A stretch of DNA of 64,000 nucleotides from DASSBQ01 sp040981125 (GTDB taxonomy: Bacteria; Nitrospirota; Nitrospiria; Nitrospirales; Nitrospiraceae), in contig JANRMQ010000001.1 in assembly GCA_040981125.1 (NCBI GenBank), positions 558,001-622,000 of the forward strand, written 5' to 3'. The notes beneath the pieces are model-generated. The model was not told the origin of the DNA and ran no database searches. It worked only from the letters and a program-made list of their open reading frames with translations. How positions within the stretch are numbered: position 1 is the stretch's first letter; every line of letters begins with the position of its first letter. The translations under genes were made by a program, and so were the position numbers. Below are positions 33,659 to 43,937 of the stretch, one piece after another.

Positions 33659-36600
33659 GAGAGCTTTCCGATGGCATACCGGTCTTTGGCTATGGGCAGA
33701 GAGAGCGTAAATCTCGTCCCCCGCCCGACTTCGCTCTCGACCGAAATCTTTCCTCCATGGCGTTCGATAATCCCCAGGCTGACCGAAAGCCCCAGGCCGG
33801 TGCCTTCTCCTTCATTCTTGGTGGTAAAAAATGGGTCGAAAATGTGGGGGAGCACGGATACCGGGATGCCGCATCCGGTATCTTTAACCTCCACCAAGCA
33901 GCATCCTTCTTTGACCCATGTCCGGATCGTCAACACGCCGCCGGCCTTCATAGCCTGAACCGCATTCAAAATCAGATTCATCAGCACCTGCTCCATCATA
34001 TGCCGATCGATCAACAAACCGGGAATGTCCCGACATAAGTGCGTCTCCAAGACGACGTGGGAAGGCACAAACAAATGATCCGTGAGCACCAAGACCCGCT
34101 CTATCACCTGGTTGATATCGGAAAGAGCCAATTCCGGATCATGCTGCTGAGAAAAGTCCAAGAGCTGGCGGACGATCTTTTGAACCCGGCGCAGCCCGTC
34201 CTCCATCGAGGCGGCATACTCCTCCTGCCTGGCGGCGGACAGAGTTCCTTTGCGAAGGTTATACAGACAGTTCAAGATCCCGCCGAGCGGATTATTGATC
34301 TCATGAGCGACGCCGGCCGCCAGTTTGCCGACCGACGCCAATTTCTCTGAATTTCTGATTTGCTGCTCGAGTTTTTTCGTCTCGGTCATATCGCGGGCAA
34401 TCCCCAGAACCCCGAGGATTTCCCCGTCCACCCCGTGAAGCGGCGAGACGCTGACCATCACCAACCGCGGCTCTCCGCTTCGGGTCAGCACTTCGACTTC
34501 ATACACTTGCTTCATCCCGATGTCCAACGTCGATTTCAAACGGCGTCCGCGATGGCGTTTCGATAACAAGGACAGATACGGACGTCCCAGCAAGGACTCC
34601 TTCTTGTATCCCCACGCTTCGATCTTGCTGTTCACGTAGGTAAAGCATTGTTCGGTATCCAACGTGTAAATCACGTCATTGGCGTTCTCCAGTAGATTCT
34701 CCAAATATTGCTTCGTCTCTTCGATCTCCCTGGTCCGCTCCCGCACTTTCACTTCCAATTCCTGCTGGTACGTCTGCATTTGCCGCTCAAGCCGCTTGCG
34801 GTCCGTGATATCACGCAGCTGTACCATAATAAGCAATTGCTCGCTGTCGCGCACAAGGATGAGATCCATCTCGACGGGCGTCTCCTTGCCGGACGCGTCC
34901 CTTACCGAGATTTCCTGCGTGGAGATTTGTCGCTGTCCTCCCGCCACCGTCTCCAGCAACGCCGTCATGTCCGCATGATGGACGGGCAGCACCACGTCCA
35001 GAATATTGCAGCCGACGACGCGTTGCTCCGTATAGCCCAGCGCCTGCTCTTCACGCTTATTGACCGCGACGACAGTCCCCTGCGCATCGATCATGAAGAC
35101 GGAATCCGCCACCAAATCGAACAGCGCCTTATAGCGTTCCTGGGACGCGACAAGTTGGCGCGTCCGCTCATTGACGGCCTGTTCCAATTGCGTCGTGTAC
35201 CGCTGAATCTGTTCCTCCAGCCTGCGCCGCTCGCTTACGTCCCGTACGAACGCTCTTGAGTGAATGAGTTTGCCGCCGCCGTGCTCAAACAGAGAGGTCG
35301 CATGGATTTCTACGTCGATCGTGCGGCCGTCGCGCGCAACAAATACTGTTTCCATGGTACTGCGCCCGTGAGACACCAACTGTTCAAGATAGGCCAATAC
35401 CTGGCGTTCACGACCTTTGGGCACGATCTCCCACAGACGCATGGCCAGCATGTCTTCCAATCCATAGCCCAGCTTTTCCAACCCCGTCTTGTTCATATGC
35501 ACGAACTGTCCCGCGTTGTTGAGGGTACAGATCATTTCCGGGGAGTTTTCAATCAAGTCGCGGTATTTTTCTTCAAGGCGCCGGACTTCATCCATGCGCT
35601 GTTCGATTTGTCCGAACGATTGCTTGAGATTCGACGCCATCTTATTGAACGCGTCGGCAAGGTGCTCGATTTCATCCCCGGTCCTGAGATTCAACTGCTG
35701 GTCCAATCGGCCGCTTCCGATCTCGCGCACGCCCTCGTGCAACAAGCCGATAGGTCGGGCGATCCGCCTGGCGACGACCAACCCCGTGATCCACAGCGCG
35801 GCCAGCACGCACAGGCCGTACAGGGTGACCCGCAGAACCAGACGGGATAAGGGTGCGAAGGACTCCTCCGGATCCTGCCGCACAAAGGTGATCCACCGCT
35901 TTCCTCCCAGGCTATCCTTCGTCAGACTGCTTCCTAATCGGACAGGCGCGTATCCCACCAGCGCATCCTTCCCTCCGTGTGAATCGTTGGCCGCAGTCAC
36001 CCACCCGGCGTGGGTCGAATTAATGGCGTTCACCAATTCCGGCGTGATGCTGTGCTCTTCCGGAGCTAGAATCGGACATATGACGGGGGCCCCCTCCGAA
36101 TTGAACAGCATGGCATGGCCGGTCTTTCCGACACTGACTTCCGATATGGAATGGAAGAGCGTATCCCGTCGCAACAGCACCGTGACGGCCCCGATCGTCG
36201 CATGTTGTTCATCATCCACAATGGGAGCCGAGACGTTGACCACGTGAGTGCCGAAAGACGGGTCAAAAAAGATGTCACTGACAAAAACTTTTCCTTCGCC
36301 CTTCTTAACGACCGATTGCCACCAGGTCGTTTTCCCGTGATAGTACTCGACCTGCGGAATCGAGCTGACTACCACTGCGCCGCGGTTGTCGGTGATGAAA
36401 ATGCCGACGTAGTCCGCCTTCCGGATGTCATGCCAACGGATCAGGTAATTCGTCACAATCCGATTGATAAACAGAGGAAATTCACTCTTACGGTCACGCT
36501 GCCGCCACCGCTGCTGCCAATCGCGGATCATCGACTGAACCGTTCGTTCGTCTTTATCCGCATAGGATCGGTTTGACTCCGTCACTGCCGTCCGGAGGAA

Positions 36601-36834
36601 CGGCGTCGTCGCGAGTTGCTGCGCCTCGTTCACGCCGCGCGTAACCTGCATTTCAATCCGGCGGGCAGCCTCGATCGCCACTTCTTTAAAGTTGGCGCCG
36701 ATAGTCTCGCGCAATGCGCGACGCTCCTCGACGTAGGTCAAACCCAGGGAAAGCAATAAAGGAAGGAGTCCGACCATCACAATCGCCGTGATGATCTTCC
36801 GCTGGAGGCTGTGAGACCGGCTCCAGAAACTCAT
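33655..36834 (-). CDS. Multi-PAS membrane sensor histidine kinase
   Basis: Protein of 1059 aa. Order: N-terminal membrane helix, periplasmic sensor region of Cache type (about 30-320, 'DNRGAVVVSSIPQVEYYHG'), second membrane helix, HAMP, three PAS domains ('LIENSPEMICTLNNAGQFV', 'LFDLVADSVFMIDAQGTVV', 'LLENANDVIYTLDTEQCFTY') with a coiled coil, then HisKA with His844 in 'AHEINNPLGG' and HATPase_c ('GTGLGLSVS'). A canonical transmitter partner for the response regulator downstream (ATGA overlap). The ATG at 36834 is preferred to the GTG at 36864, which lacks a Shine-Dalgarno. Ligand unknown. Confidence 0.9.
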   Translation of the reverse strand: MSFWSRSHSLQRKIITAIVMVGLLPLLLSLGLTYVEERRALRETIGANFKEVAIEAARRIEMQVTRGVNEAQQLATTPFLRTAVTESNRSYADKDERTVQSMIRDWQQRWRQRDRKSEFPLFINRIVTNYLIRWHDIRKADYVGIFITDNRGAVVVSSIPQVEYYHGKTTWWQSVVKKGEGKVFVSDIFFDPSFGTHVVNVSAPIVDDEQHATIGAVTVLLRRDTLFHSISEVSVGKTGHAMLFNSEGAPVICPILAPEEHSITPELVNAINSTHAGWVTAANDSHGGKDALVGYAPVRLGSSLTKDSLGGKRWITFVRQDPEESFAPLSRLVLRVTLYGLCVLAALWITGLVVARRIARPIGLLHEGVREIGSGRLDQQLNLRTGDEIEHLADAFNKMASNLKQSFGQIEQRMDEVRRLEEKYRDLIENSPEMICTLNNAGQFVHMNKTGLEKLGYGLEDMLAMRLWEIVPKGRERQVLAYLEQLVSHGRSTMETVFVARDGRTIDVEIHATSLFEHGGGKLIHSRAFVRDVSERRRLEEQIQRYTTQLEQAVNERTRQLVASQERYKALFDLVADSVFMIDAQGTVVAVNKREEQALGYTEQRVVGCNILDVVLPVHHADMTALLETVAGGQRQISTQEISVRDASGKETPVEMDLILVRDSEQLLIMVQLRDITDRKRLERQMQTYQQELEVKVRERTREIEETKQYLENLLENANDVIYTLDTEQCFTYVNSKIEAWGYKKESLLGRPYLSLLSKRHRGRRLKSTLDIGMKQVYEVEVLTRSGEPRLVMVSVSPLHGVDGEILGVLGIARDMTETKKLEQQIRNSEKLASVGKLAAGVAHEINNPLGGILNCLYNLRKGTLSAARQEEYAASMEDGLRRVQKIVRQLLDFSQQHDPELALSDINQVIERVLVLTDHLFVPSHVVLETHLCRDIPGLLIDRHMMEQVLMNLILNAVQAMKAGGVLTIRTWVKEGCCLVEVKDTGCGIPVSVLPHIFDPFFTTKNEGEGTGLGLSVSLGIIERHGGKISVESEVGRGTRFTLSLPIAKDRYAIGKLS

Positions 36835-36900
36835 GGTGTGCGAGTACGCCCCACACTGTACCACGGCAAGAGGGACGGTTTCGACGCTCGCTGAGACCTC

Positions 36901-37818
36901 TTACGCTCGCTTCAACAGGCGGCCGGCCGTGCCCGGCAAGACCACTAACAACGGCGTTGCGACAAATACCGAGGAGTACGTCCCGATGATCACTCCCCAG
37001 AGCAACGCCAAGGAGAAATCATGCAAGACCTCACCGCCCGCCAATGCCAATGGAACAAGAACGACCACGACCGTCAAGCTCGTCACGATCGTCCGGCTCA
37101 GGACTTGATTGATGGCGGTGTTGAGGAGTGTCTCCTCTTGTTCGCGACGCCGCATGCGAAGATTTTCCCGGATACGATCGAAGACGACCACGGTATCGGT
37201 CAGCGAGTATCCCGCAAGCGTCAAGATAGCCGTCACCACCAAGAGCGTGATTTCCTTATCGAGCAGGTAGAAGGTCCCGAGCACCGCCAACACATCATGA
37301 AAGGTGGCAAGAGCGGCCGCCACGCCGAAACGAAGTTCGAACCGCACAGCGATATACGCGATGATGCCGGCGAATGAAATCAATACGGCAATAAGGGCAT
37401 CTTCCTGCAGCTTCTCGCCGATAGTCGGACCGATTTCGGTGCTGGCATCGACGACGAACGAATTCCCTGAGAATTCTTTTCGGAACACCGCCATGACGCG
37501 CTCGGCGGTCTTTTCTTCGATCGAGGTCGAGGCCTTGACGCGTACCAGCAACTTGTTTTCCTGCGCAAACTCCTGCAATTCCGCATGAGCAAGCCCGTTT
37601 GATTCCAACGCCCGTCTGGCCTCATCGATGCGGATCGGCTGTTCGAATTTCAATTGGACGGCCGTGCCGCCGGCAAAATCGATGCCCATGTTGGCTGCTC
37701 CTCTGGCGATCTGTATCAAGGCAATCACCCCGAGCACGGCCATGATGCCGGAAAAAATAAACGAATACTTTCGTTTGCCCATGAAATCGATATTGGTCTT
37801 CCCTAGAATCTCAAACAT
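36901..37818 (-). CDS. secF: Protein translocase subunit SecF
   Basis: Protein of 305 aa with six membrane helices of the SecDF/RND family: 'GIDFAGGTAVQLKFEQ' in the first periplasmic part and 'GYSLTDTVVVFDRIREN' in the signature. It works with SecD and YajC to use the proton gradient in late protein export. ATG at 37818 (GGGAG six bases upstream) is chosen over GTG at 37824. It follows secD by about 60 bp and precedes the kinase gene. Confidence 0.95.
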   Translation of the reverse strand: MFEILGKTNIDFMGKRKYSFIFSGIMAVLGVIALIQIARGAANMGIDFAGGTAVQLKFEQPIRIDEARRALESNGLAHAELQEFAQENKLLVRVKASTSIEEKTAERVMAVFRKEFSGNSFVVDASTEIGPTIGEKLQEDALIAVLISFAGIIAYIAVRFELRFGVAAALATFHDVLAVLGTFYLLDKEITLLVVTAILTLAGYSLTDTVVVFDRIRENLRMRRREQEETLLNTAINQVLSRTIVTSLTVVVVLVPLALAGGEVLHDFSLALLWGVIIGTYSSVFVATPLLVVLPGTAGRLLKRA

Positions 37819-37879
37819 GCCCACTCCCTTTCCTACGGAATGCTGAATGCCTTTGCTTCGGTCGGCCGGCGTGCTGCGG

Positions 37880-39529
37880 CTAAATACTCAAGTACTCCAG
37901 CTTTCGCCGCTGATTGATCACATCAAAAATTACCTTCGTGCCGACCAAGGCGGTAAAAAGATTAATCGCGATCCCCAGGCAGAGAGTCACGGCAAACCCT
38001 TTGATGGGACCGGTGCCGAACAGAAAGAGCGCGAAGCCGGTGATCAACGTCGTGACGTGCGAGTCCACTATGGTAAGAAACGCCTTGTCATATCCCGCAT
38101 CGATGGCGAGACGCACCGGCTTGCCTTGCCGCAATTCTTCCCGGATGCGTTCAAAAATCAGAACGTTGGAGTCGACTCCCATTCCAATTGTCAAAATAAT
38201 CCCGGCAATGCCGGGCAAGGTCAGCGTGGCGTTGAGCGCCGCGAGCGCCCCGATCAGGCACACCAGATTCAGCACCAAGGCAAAATCAGCGATCACTCCG
38301 GACAAGCGATAGTACACCGCCATGAACACCACGACCAGAATGCCGGCGACCAAGGTGGCTTTGATTCCCTTCTCGATGGAATCCCGGCCCAATGACGGCC
38401 CGACGGTCAAATCCTGGATAATTTTAAGCGGCGCGGGCAAGGCCCCGGCCCGCAGCACAATGGCCAGATTGTTGGCCTCCTCCATCGAAAAAGTCCCGGT
38501 GATTTGGGCGCGCCCGCCGGTAATGCGTTCTTGAATCACAGGGGCGGAATAGATCGTATTGTCGAGGACAATGGCCATCCGCTTCTTCACGTTTTCGCCC
38601 GTGATCCGGTCGAATTCCCGTGCCCCTTTGGCGTCGAAGGTGATCGACACATAGGGGTCATTGAATTGCCCGATCGACACTCTCGCATCACTGAGTACGT
38701 CACCGGCCAACATGACCCGTTTTTTCACCAGGTAGGGAATCAAATACTCTTGAGAGCCGTCTTTATCGGTCACCCGCTCGAACAGAATCTCATTTTCTTC
38801 CGAAATCTTACCCTCGAACTGCTTCTGCAGCGCTTCTTCGCGATCTTTGCCCTTCTGAATTCGTCCCGGCAGATCGACCTTTCGTTGGGCCTCGTCGTCC
38901 AGCATTTTGAACTCAAGCAGCGCAGTTTGCTTGATGAGGTCCTTTGCCAGCTTTGGATCTTTGATGCCGGGCAGTTGGACGACGATTTGCTTCAAGCCCT
39001 GGCGTTGAATCAACGGCTCCGCCACGCCGAATTGATCAATCCGGTTCCGGATGGTTTCCAGCGCTTGATTGATGGCGGAATCCTTGATCCGCTTGATCTC
39101 CGCCTCGCGCAACGCCCACAACACGCTGTTCGGCGTTCCCGAGGCCTCGACCTCCATATACGTGGGGAAATCGTCCAGAAGCTTTTGAACTTGCTCTTTC
39201 AGGTCCGCCTTCTGGAAGGAGATGAGAATCTGCGAAGACCCGACCCGCTTGACCGATTCAGCAGGGATCTTCTTCTCCAAAAGAAGATCCTGCGCCGACA
39301 CCACCGCTCGGTCTACCGCGATTTCGACGGCGCGTTCCTCTTCGACTTCCAAGACCAAGTGGATGCCGCCCTGAAGATCCAGGCCGAGTGTGATTCCCTT
39401 GTCGGGAAGAATCGCCCGCAACCATTTTGGCATTTCCTTGTACAGCGGTTGATACGATGGAAGAAAAAACACAATAGAGCCCAGCACTACCACGGCCAAC
39501 GCGAACAATCGTCCTCCGACTTTTTTCAT
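37880..39529 (-). CDS. secD: Protein translocase subunit SecD
   Basis: Protein of 549 aa with six membrane helices and a large P1 head domain after the first. Signature sequences: 'GLDLQGGIHLVLEVE', 'QLPGIKD', 'FDAKGAREFDRIT' and 'GMGVDSNVLIFERIREEL'. SecD pulls exported chains through SecYEG from the periplasmic side. Gene order yajC-secD-secF is the standard one. Confidence 0.96.
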   Translation of the reverse strand: MKKVGGRLFALAVVVLGSIVFFLPSYQPLYKEMPKWLRAILPDKGITLGLDLQGGIHLVLEVEEERAVEIAVDRAVVSAQDLLLEKKIPAESVKRVGSSQILISFQKADLKEQVQKLLDDFPTYMEVEASGTPNSVLWALREAEIKRIKDSAINQALETIRNRIDQFGVAEPLIQRQGLKQIVVQLPGIKDPKLAKDLIKQTALLEFKMLDDEAQRKVDLPGRIQKGKDREEALQKQFEGKISEENEILFERVTDKDGSQEYLIPYLVKKRVMLAGDVLSDARVSIGQFNDPYVSITFDAKGAREFDRITGENVKKRMAIVLDNTIYSAPVIQERITGGRAQITGTFSMEEANNLAIVLRAGALPAPLKIIQDLTVGPSLGRDSIEKGIKATLVAGILVVVFMAVYYRLSGVIADFALVLNLVCLIGALAALNATLTLPGIAGIILTIGMGVDSNVLIFERIREELRQGKPVRLAIDAGYDKAFLTIVDSHVTTLITGFALFLFGTGPIKGFAVTLCLGIAINLFTALVGTKVIFDVINQRRKLEYLSI

Positions 39530-39559
39530 GGATCAACAGTCCCCTATTTGTCCAAACAA

Positions 39560-39883
39560 TCAGTCTTCCTCATCGGCGCGTATGCGCGCGATGTGTTCTC
39601 TCTGGATTTTGATTTTGGTGTTATCCGCGATCTGCAGGGTCACCGTTTCTTTTCCGAGATTCGTCACCGTCCCCCAAATACCGGACGCAGTCACGACTTT
39701 GTCGCCCTTTTTGAGCGCTTCCAGCATGAGCTTCAGCTGCTTCTGTTTTCTTTGCTGCGGCAGGATCAGGAGAAAATAGAAAATCACGAAAATCAATACA
39801 AACGGGACGAGGCTGAGTAATCCTCCCGCCGCGCCGGCTCCGCCTGACGTTCCCTCCGCCCATGCCACTGACTGCCACATCAT
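39560..39883 (-). CDS. yajC: Preprotein translocase subunit YajC
   Basis: Protein of 107 aa with one membrane helix ('LVPFVLIFVIFYFLLILP') followed by the cytoplasmic YajC domain ('LEALKKGDKVVTASGIWGTV'). It associates with SecDF. Its ATG overlaps the tgt stop codon (ATGA), giving translational coupling, and GAGGGGGAG lies upstream. The order argS-tgt-yajC-secD-secF is one operon. Confidence 0.94.
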   Translation of the reverse strand: MMWQSVAWAEGTSGGAGAAGGLLSLVPFVLIFVIFYFLLILPQQRKQKQLKLMLEALKKGDKVVTASGIWGTVTNLGKETVTLQIADNTKIKIQREHIARIRADEED

Positions 39884-41058
39884 GCTCCCCCTCTCGCATT
39901 CCTTACCGGCTCGGATGATCCTGTTTCAATGTCCTCGCTCGCGCTTGAATCGTACGGCTGATACCGATCGTGAAATCGCCGGCGAAACATTTCGAACGAA
40001 CCCCGCCGGATGGACTCCCGAATCTGCCGCATGAGCTCCGCAAAAAACCAGAGATTATGAATGGTATTCAACCTCGAACCGAGCATTTCCTTTACGATGA
40101 ATAAGTGATGCAGATAGGCACGGGAATACCGCACACACACCGGACAGGGGCACTCAGCGTCCACGGGTGTCTCGTCTCGTGCATACCGTGCCTGCTTGAT
40201 CAAAACCCGGCCGGTGCCGGTAAAGAGCCAGCCGGTCCGGCCATGCCGGGACGGCACGACACAGTCGAACAGATCGATGCCCCGCGCCGCTCCCTCGACG
40301 AGATCTTCGGGCATGCCCACCCCCATCAGATACCGGGGCTTGGACGACGGAAGTTCCGGCTCAGTCACGTCGAGCATCCGGTACATATCGGATTTCTCTT
40401 CACCGACCGACAGTCCGCCGACCGCAAACCCGTCGAACCCCAATGAAACCAAATCGCGCGCCGCTTGCACGCGAAGCTCCGGATCCAGCCCGCCTTGCAC
40501 AATGCCGAAGAGCGCTTGGCCCGGCTTCCGATGAGCGGCAAGACAACGATGGGCCCAGAGCAATGTTCGCCTGGCGGCATCCTTCACCTGATCTTTGTTT
40601 GAAGGCAAGGCGATACACTGATCGAACGCCATGATAATATCGGCTCCCAACGCTTCCTGAATTTCGATCGCGCGTTCGGGACTGATAAAATGCGCGGACC
40701 CATCGATATGTGATTGAAACGTCGCGCCGTCGTCCGTCACCTTGCAGAATTTCGCCAAACTGAAGACTTGGAAGCCTCCGCTGTCGGTCAAAATGGCACC
40801 GGGCCATGTCGAGAACGAATGCAATCCGCCCAATTCCTCGATAACCTTGTGCCCAGGCCGCAAATACAGGTGATAGGCATTATTGAGCATGAGGCCATAT
40901 CCCATCTTCTCCAAGTCGTCCGTATCCAGGCTTCGCACATTGCCCAGGGAGCCGACCGGCATGAAGGCGGGGGTCTCGATCTGCCCACGATCAGTGATCA
41001 ATTTACCGAGTCGCGCGCGGGATTGGGAATCGGCTCCGAGAACTTGAAACGAGATCAT
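39880..41058 (-). CDS. tgt: Queuine tRNA-ribosyltransferase
   Basis: Protein of 392 aa that swaps guanine-34 for the queuosine precursor in tRNAs with GUN anticodons. Motifs: catalytic Asp in 'TDSGGFQVFSL', 'FAVGGLSVGE', the nucleophile region 'GIDLFDCVVPSRHGRTG' and zinc ligands in 'CPCPVCVRYSRAYLHHL'. Normal family length. GGAG lies upstream of the ATG. Coupled to yajC. Confidence 0.96.
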   Translation of the reverse strand: MISFQVLGADSQSRARLGKLITDRGQIETPAFMPVGSLGNVRSLDTDDLEKMGYGLMLNNAYHLYLRPGHKVIEELGGLHSFSTWPGAILTDSGGFQVFSLAKFCKVTDDGATFQSHIDGSAHFISPERAIEIQEALGADIIMAFDQCIALPSNKDQVKDAARRTLLWAHRCLAAHRKPGQALFGIVQGGLDPELRVQAARDLVSLGFDGFAVGGLSVGEEKSDMYRMLDVTEPELPSSKPRYLMGVGMPEDLVEGAARGIDLFDCVVPSRHGRTGWLFTGTGRVLIKQARYARDETPVDAECPCPVCVRYSRAYLHHLFIVKEMLGSRLNTIHNLWFFAELMRQIRESIRRGSFEMFRRRFHDRYQPYDSSASEDIETGSSEPVRNARGGA

Positions 41059-41070
41059 GACCCGACTCTC

Positions 41071-42837
41071 CTACATCTGATCCGGAGCAGATACGTCCAG
41101 GATCCCTAAACCGTTCTTGATCACCTGCTGCACCGCCCACATCAATGCGAGCCTGGCCCCGGTGAGGGCTGGAGTCAGGGCTTCATGCTGGCGGCTGGAA
41201 CAGGAGACCGCTTCGTCGGCTAAAGCATTCCGCGCGGCCTCCCGCAAATCATCGTCCGCCGCCGGTGGCAGGATGCGATGTTTAAAATAGAAGGGATGAA
41301 GAAGACCGGCCAATTCTTGTAGGTAATGAGCCAGCCGATGAGGGGCGGCTGTCTCGGCGGACACCTGGAGGACCCCCGGATATGCGGACAGTTTTCGAAT
41401 CAGGGCCAACTCATCTGCATCCCGCAAACAATCCAGATCCGCTTCGCTTGGGCGTGGGCATTCAATACCGCGGGCGGAAGCGACCCGCCATAGACTTGCA
41501 ATGCGGGCGTGCGCGTATTGCACATAGTAGACGGGATTCTCACGGGATTGCTGTGTGGCAAGTTGGAGATCGAAATCGAGGTGCGTCGAGGAATCCCGCA
41601 TGAGGAAAAAGAACTTGGCGGCATCGGCGCCTACTTCGTTGATCACCTCGCGAAGCGTCACAAATTCGCCGGACCGCTTCGACATCTCTACTTTCGTTCC
41701 TCCTCGAAGCAGATGAACCATCTGCACGAGAATCACCCGTAATGTGTCCGGCGGGGACCCATACGCCTGTACGGCAGCTTGCATCCGCGGGATGTAGCCA
41801 TGATGGTCCGCTCCCCACACGTCGATGAGAGTATCGTACCCGCGTTGCAGTTTGTCCCAATGATAGGCGATGTCCGACGCAAGATAAGTGTAGTCGCCTT
41901 CCTTCTTTCGCACGACACGATCTTTTTCGTCTCCAAACCGGGACGAGCGAAACCACCAGGCGCCATCTTCCTCGAATAACAAATCCTTCGACCGGAGTTC
42001 GTTCAACACCTGCTCTACGGTTCTGTCGGCAAGAAGAGATGCTTCGCTGAACCAGGACTGAAACGCCACCCCGAACGTCTCAAGGTCATGCCGGATATCC
42101 GCTAACAGCGCCTGGTAGGCAAATCTCTTGCATTCCTCTTCCGCTTCTCTTTGCGGTAATGTCAGTAGCTTCGCTCCGACCTGCTCGTTCAGACGGTCAG
42201 CGATTGTCTGAATGTACGCTCCATGATATCCGTCCTCTGGAAACGCAGCAGCCCCACCCGACAGCTCCAGATATCGGGCGTAGACCGACGCGCCGAGCAG
42301 CTTCATTTGCCGCCCGGCATCGTTGATGTAATACTCACTTGTGACGTCATAGCCCATCGCGCTCATCAACCTGGAAACGGCTTGCCCCACCGCCGCCCCT
42401 CTCCCGTGTCCGACATGCAAGGGGCCGGTGGGATTCGCGCTGACATATTCCACCAAAACGCGCTTCCCGCTGCCGATCGTGTCATGGCCATAACGGCCGC
42501 CGCATTGTTCGATGTCGAGGAGGGCCTTGCCCCATAACGTGCGATGAAGGGTCAAATTGATGAAGCCGGGCCTGGCAATCTCCACTCGCTCAAAAAGAGC
42601 TTCAGATGGAGCGATATTGTCGATAATAATGTGCGCGATATCGATTGGAGTTCGGCCTTCCTCAGAGGCCATGGACATAGCAACGGTCGTGGCGAAGTCA
42701 CCCCATTCGGCTTTCTTCGGAGCATCCAGCTGCACCACCGGCTGTCCCTGCGCCTTCAACTGACCCTTGTGTCTGGCTTGTAGAATGGCCTGAACGATGG
42801 CGCCGTGCACCTGCTCTTGGATAAGACCCTGACTCAC
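41071..42837 (-). CDS. argS: Arginyl-tRNA synthetase
   Basis: Class I aminoacyl-tRNA synthetase of 588 aa. The HIGH motif appears as His141-Val-Gly-His144 after 'SANPTGPL', and the KMSKS-like loop as 'EMSKRSGEFV'. The C-terminal DALR anticodon-binding domain includes 'PHRLAHYLQELAGLLHPFYF'. GTG start at 42837 with AGAGGG upstream. About 12 bp separate it from tgt. Confidence 0.96.
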   Translation of the reverse strand: MSQGLIQEQVHGAIVQAILQARHKGQLKAQGQPVVQLDAPKKAEWGDFATTVAMSMASEEGRTPIDIAHIIIDNIAPSEALFERVEIARPGFINLTLHRTLWGKALLDIEQCGGRYGHDTIGSGKRVLVEYVSANPTGPLHVGHGRGAAVGQAVSRLMSAMGYDVTSEYYINDAGRQMKLLGASVYARYLELSGGAAAFPEDGYHGAYIQTIADRLNEQVGAKLLTLPQREAEEECKRFAYQALLADIRHDLETFGVAFQSWFSEASLLADRTVEQVLNELRSKDLLFEEDGAWWFRSSRFGDEKDRVVRKKEGDYTYLASDIAYHWDKLQRGYDTLIDVWGADHHGYIPRMQAAVQAYGSPPDTLRVILVQMVHLLRGGTKVEMSKRSGEFVTLREVINEVGADAAKFFFLMRDSSTHLDFDLQLATQQSRENPVYYVQYAHARIASLWRVASARGIECPRPSEADLDCLRDADELALIRKLSAYPGVLQVSAETAAPHRLAHYLQELAGLLHPFYFKHRILPPAADDDLREAARNALADEAVSCSSRQHEALTPALTGARLALMWAVQQVIKNGLGILDVSAPDQM

Positions 42838-42926
42838 ATACCCTCTAAGTCTGCGTTGAAACAGGGGAAATTAACCAGTCAATGTAACACAGCATGAAAG
42901 ACCGAGACAAGAACAACATGAGGCAT

Positions 42927-43907
42927 TCAGTTGCCCTCTAAGATCGCTTCGCACTTCTGAATCAATGATGCGGATGAAATTTTCAGACAAGATTTGTCCC
43001 GGCACTGTTGTACCGCATCCCAATCCACGCAGTGACATGCAGCGCCTCTCATAATCAACACGCGTTGCCCTCGGGGGGCCCAACGTGCTTCGTCAGTCTG
43101 GCCGAAACATGCCACGGTTGGAACGCCGAGAGCCGCGGCAAGATGCGTAATGCCGGAATCATGCCCTACATAGAGCGCGGCGCCTTTAATGATCCACGCA
43201 AGTGTTGACAGATCACAATGTTCCAGGAGATGAAATGGCTGTCGTAATACGGCTTGGACTCTATTGATCTGTCCTTCATCCGCCGGTCCATGAACAATGA
43301 GCGGAGCGAGCCGCCTCTGAATCAGCCAGCGCACGATGGACTCGCATAATGCGGGATCGCAACATTTATGAACGCTGCCGCTTCCCGGATGGATCACGGC
43401 ATAGGGTCGATTGATGGACACACCCGCCTTGCTTAATGCCGCTCGCCCCACCAGCTCCATGTCCTGTGGAAAAGCTAGGGGCGCCTCTTCCTGTTCAAAG
43501 CCGGAACATTGGGCAGCCTCCAAGTATCGATCGCTTTGGTGCCGGCTGTTCGACGATAGGGTGTTCGCGGAACACACGTTACTCCGCCGCCTGCCTTGTC
43601 CCGACAATTTGGCGGCAAGATATCCGTCCCGATCAGCCATCCAACATTGCACCAAGTCGCATCCCTCCAACCAGCTGGAAAATAGAGATGCCCGAGGACT
43701 TCCGACAGATAACAGATCAGTCAACGCGCCTGATTCAAGAGAGAAGACCGTATCGACCTCATGACAGTCCCGCAACAACCGCCCGACCTGGCCGGCAGCA
43801 AGCAATCCAATCTCGTCCGCGTGGTGCCGATAGCGGAGGCTTCGGATGGCGGGCAGGGCAAGAAGAACGTCGCCAATCCCGCCCGGATGGATAATGAGTA
43901 AACGCAT
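42927..43907 (-). CDS. Glycosyltransferase family 9 (heptosyltransferase-like)
   Basis: Protein of 326 aa with the GT-B fold of ADP-heptose:LPS heptosyltransferases. Motifs: 'HPGGIGDVLLALPAIRSLR' at the N-terminus, 'HPGSGS' and 'GHDSGITHLAAALGVPTVACFG' in the C-terminal nucleotide-binding half. It probably adds a sugar in lipopolysaccharide core assembly. It follows mobA by 30 bp and precedes argS by about 90 bp. Confidence 0.88.
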   Translation of the reverse strand: MRLLIIHPGGIGDVLLALPAIRSLRYRHHADEIGLLAAGQVGRLLRDCHEVDTVFSLESGALTDLLSVGSPRASLFSSWLEGCDLVQCWMADRDGYLAAKLSGQGRRRSNVCSANTLSSNSRHQSDRYLEAAQCSGFEQEEAPLAFPQDMELVGRAALSKAGVSINRPYAVIHPGSGSVHKCCDPALCESIVRWLIQRRLAPLIVHGPADEGQINRVQAVLRQPFHLLEHCDLSTLAWIIKGAALYVGHDSGITHLAAALGVPTVACFGQTDEARWAPRGQRVLIMRGAACHCVDWDAVQQCRDKSCLKISSASLIQKCEAILEGN

Positions 43908-43937
43908 CCTAATGAATGGACAGGGAATGGGCAGCGT

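Noticed and set aside
38504..39820. 438-aa plus-strand ORF
   Set aside because: Opposite strand of secD and yajC; no conserved motif.
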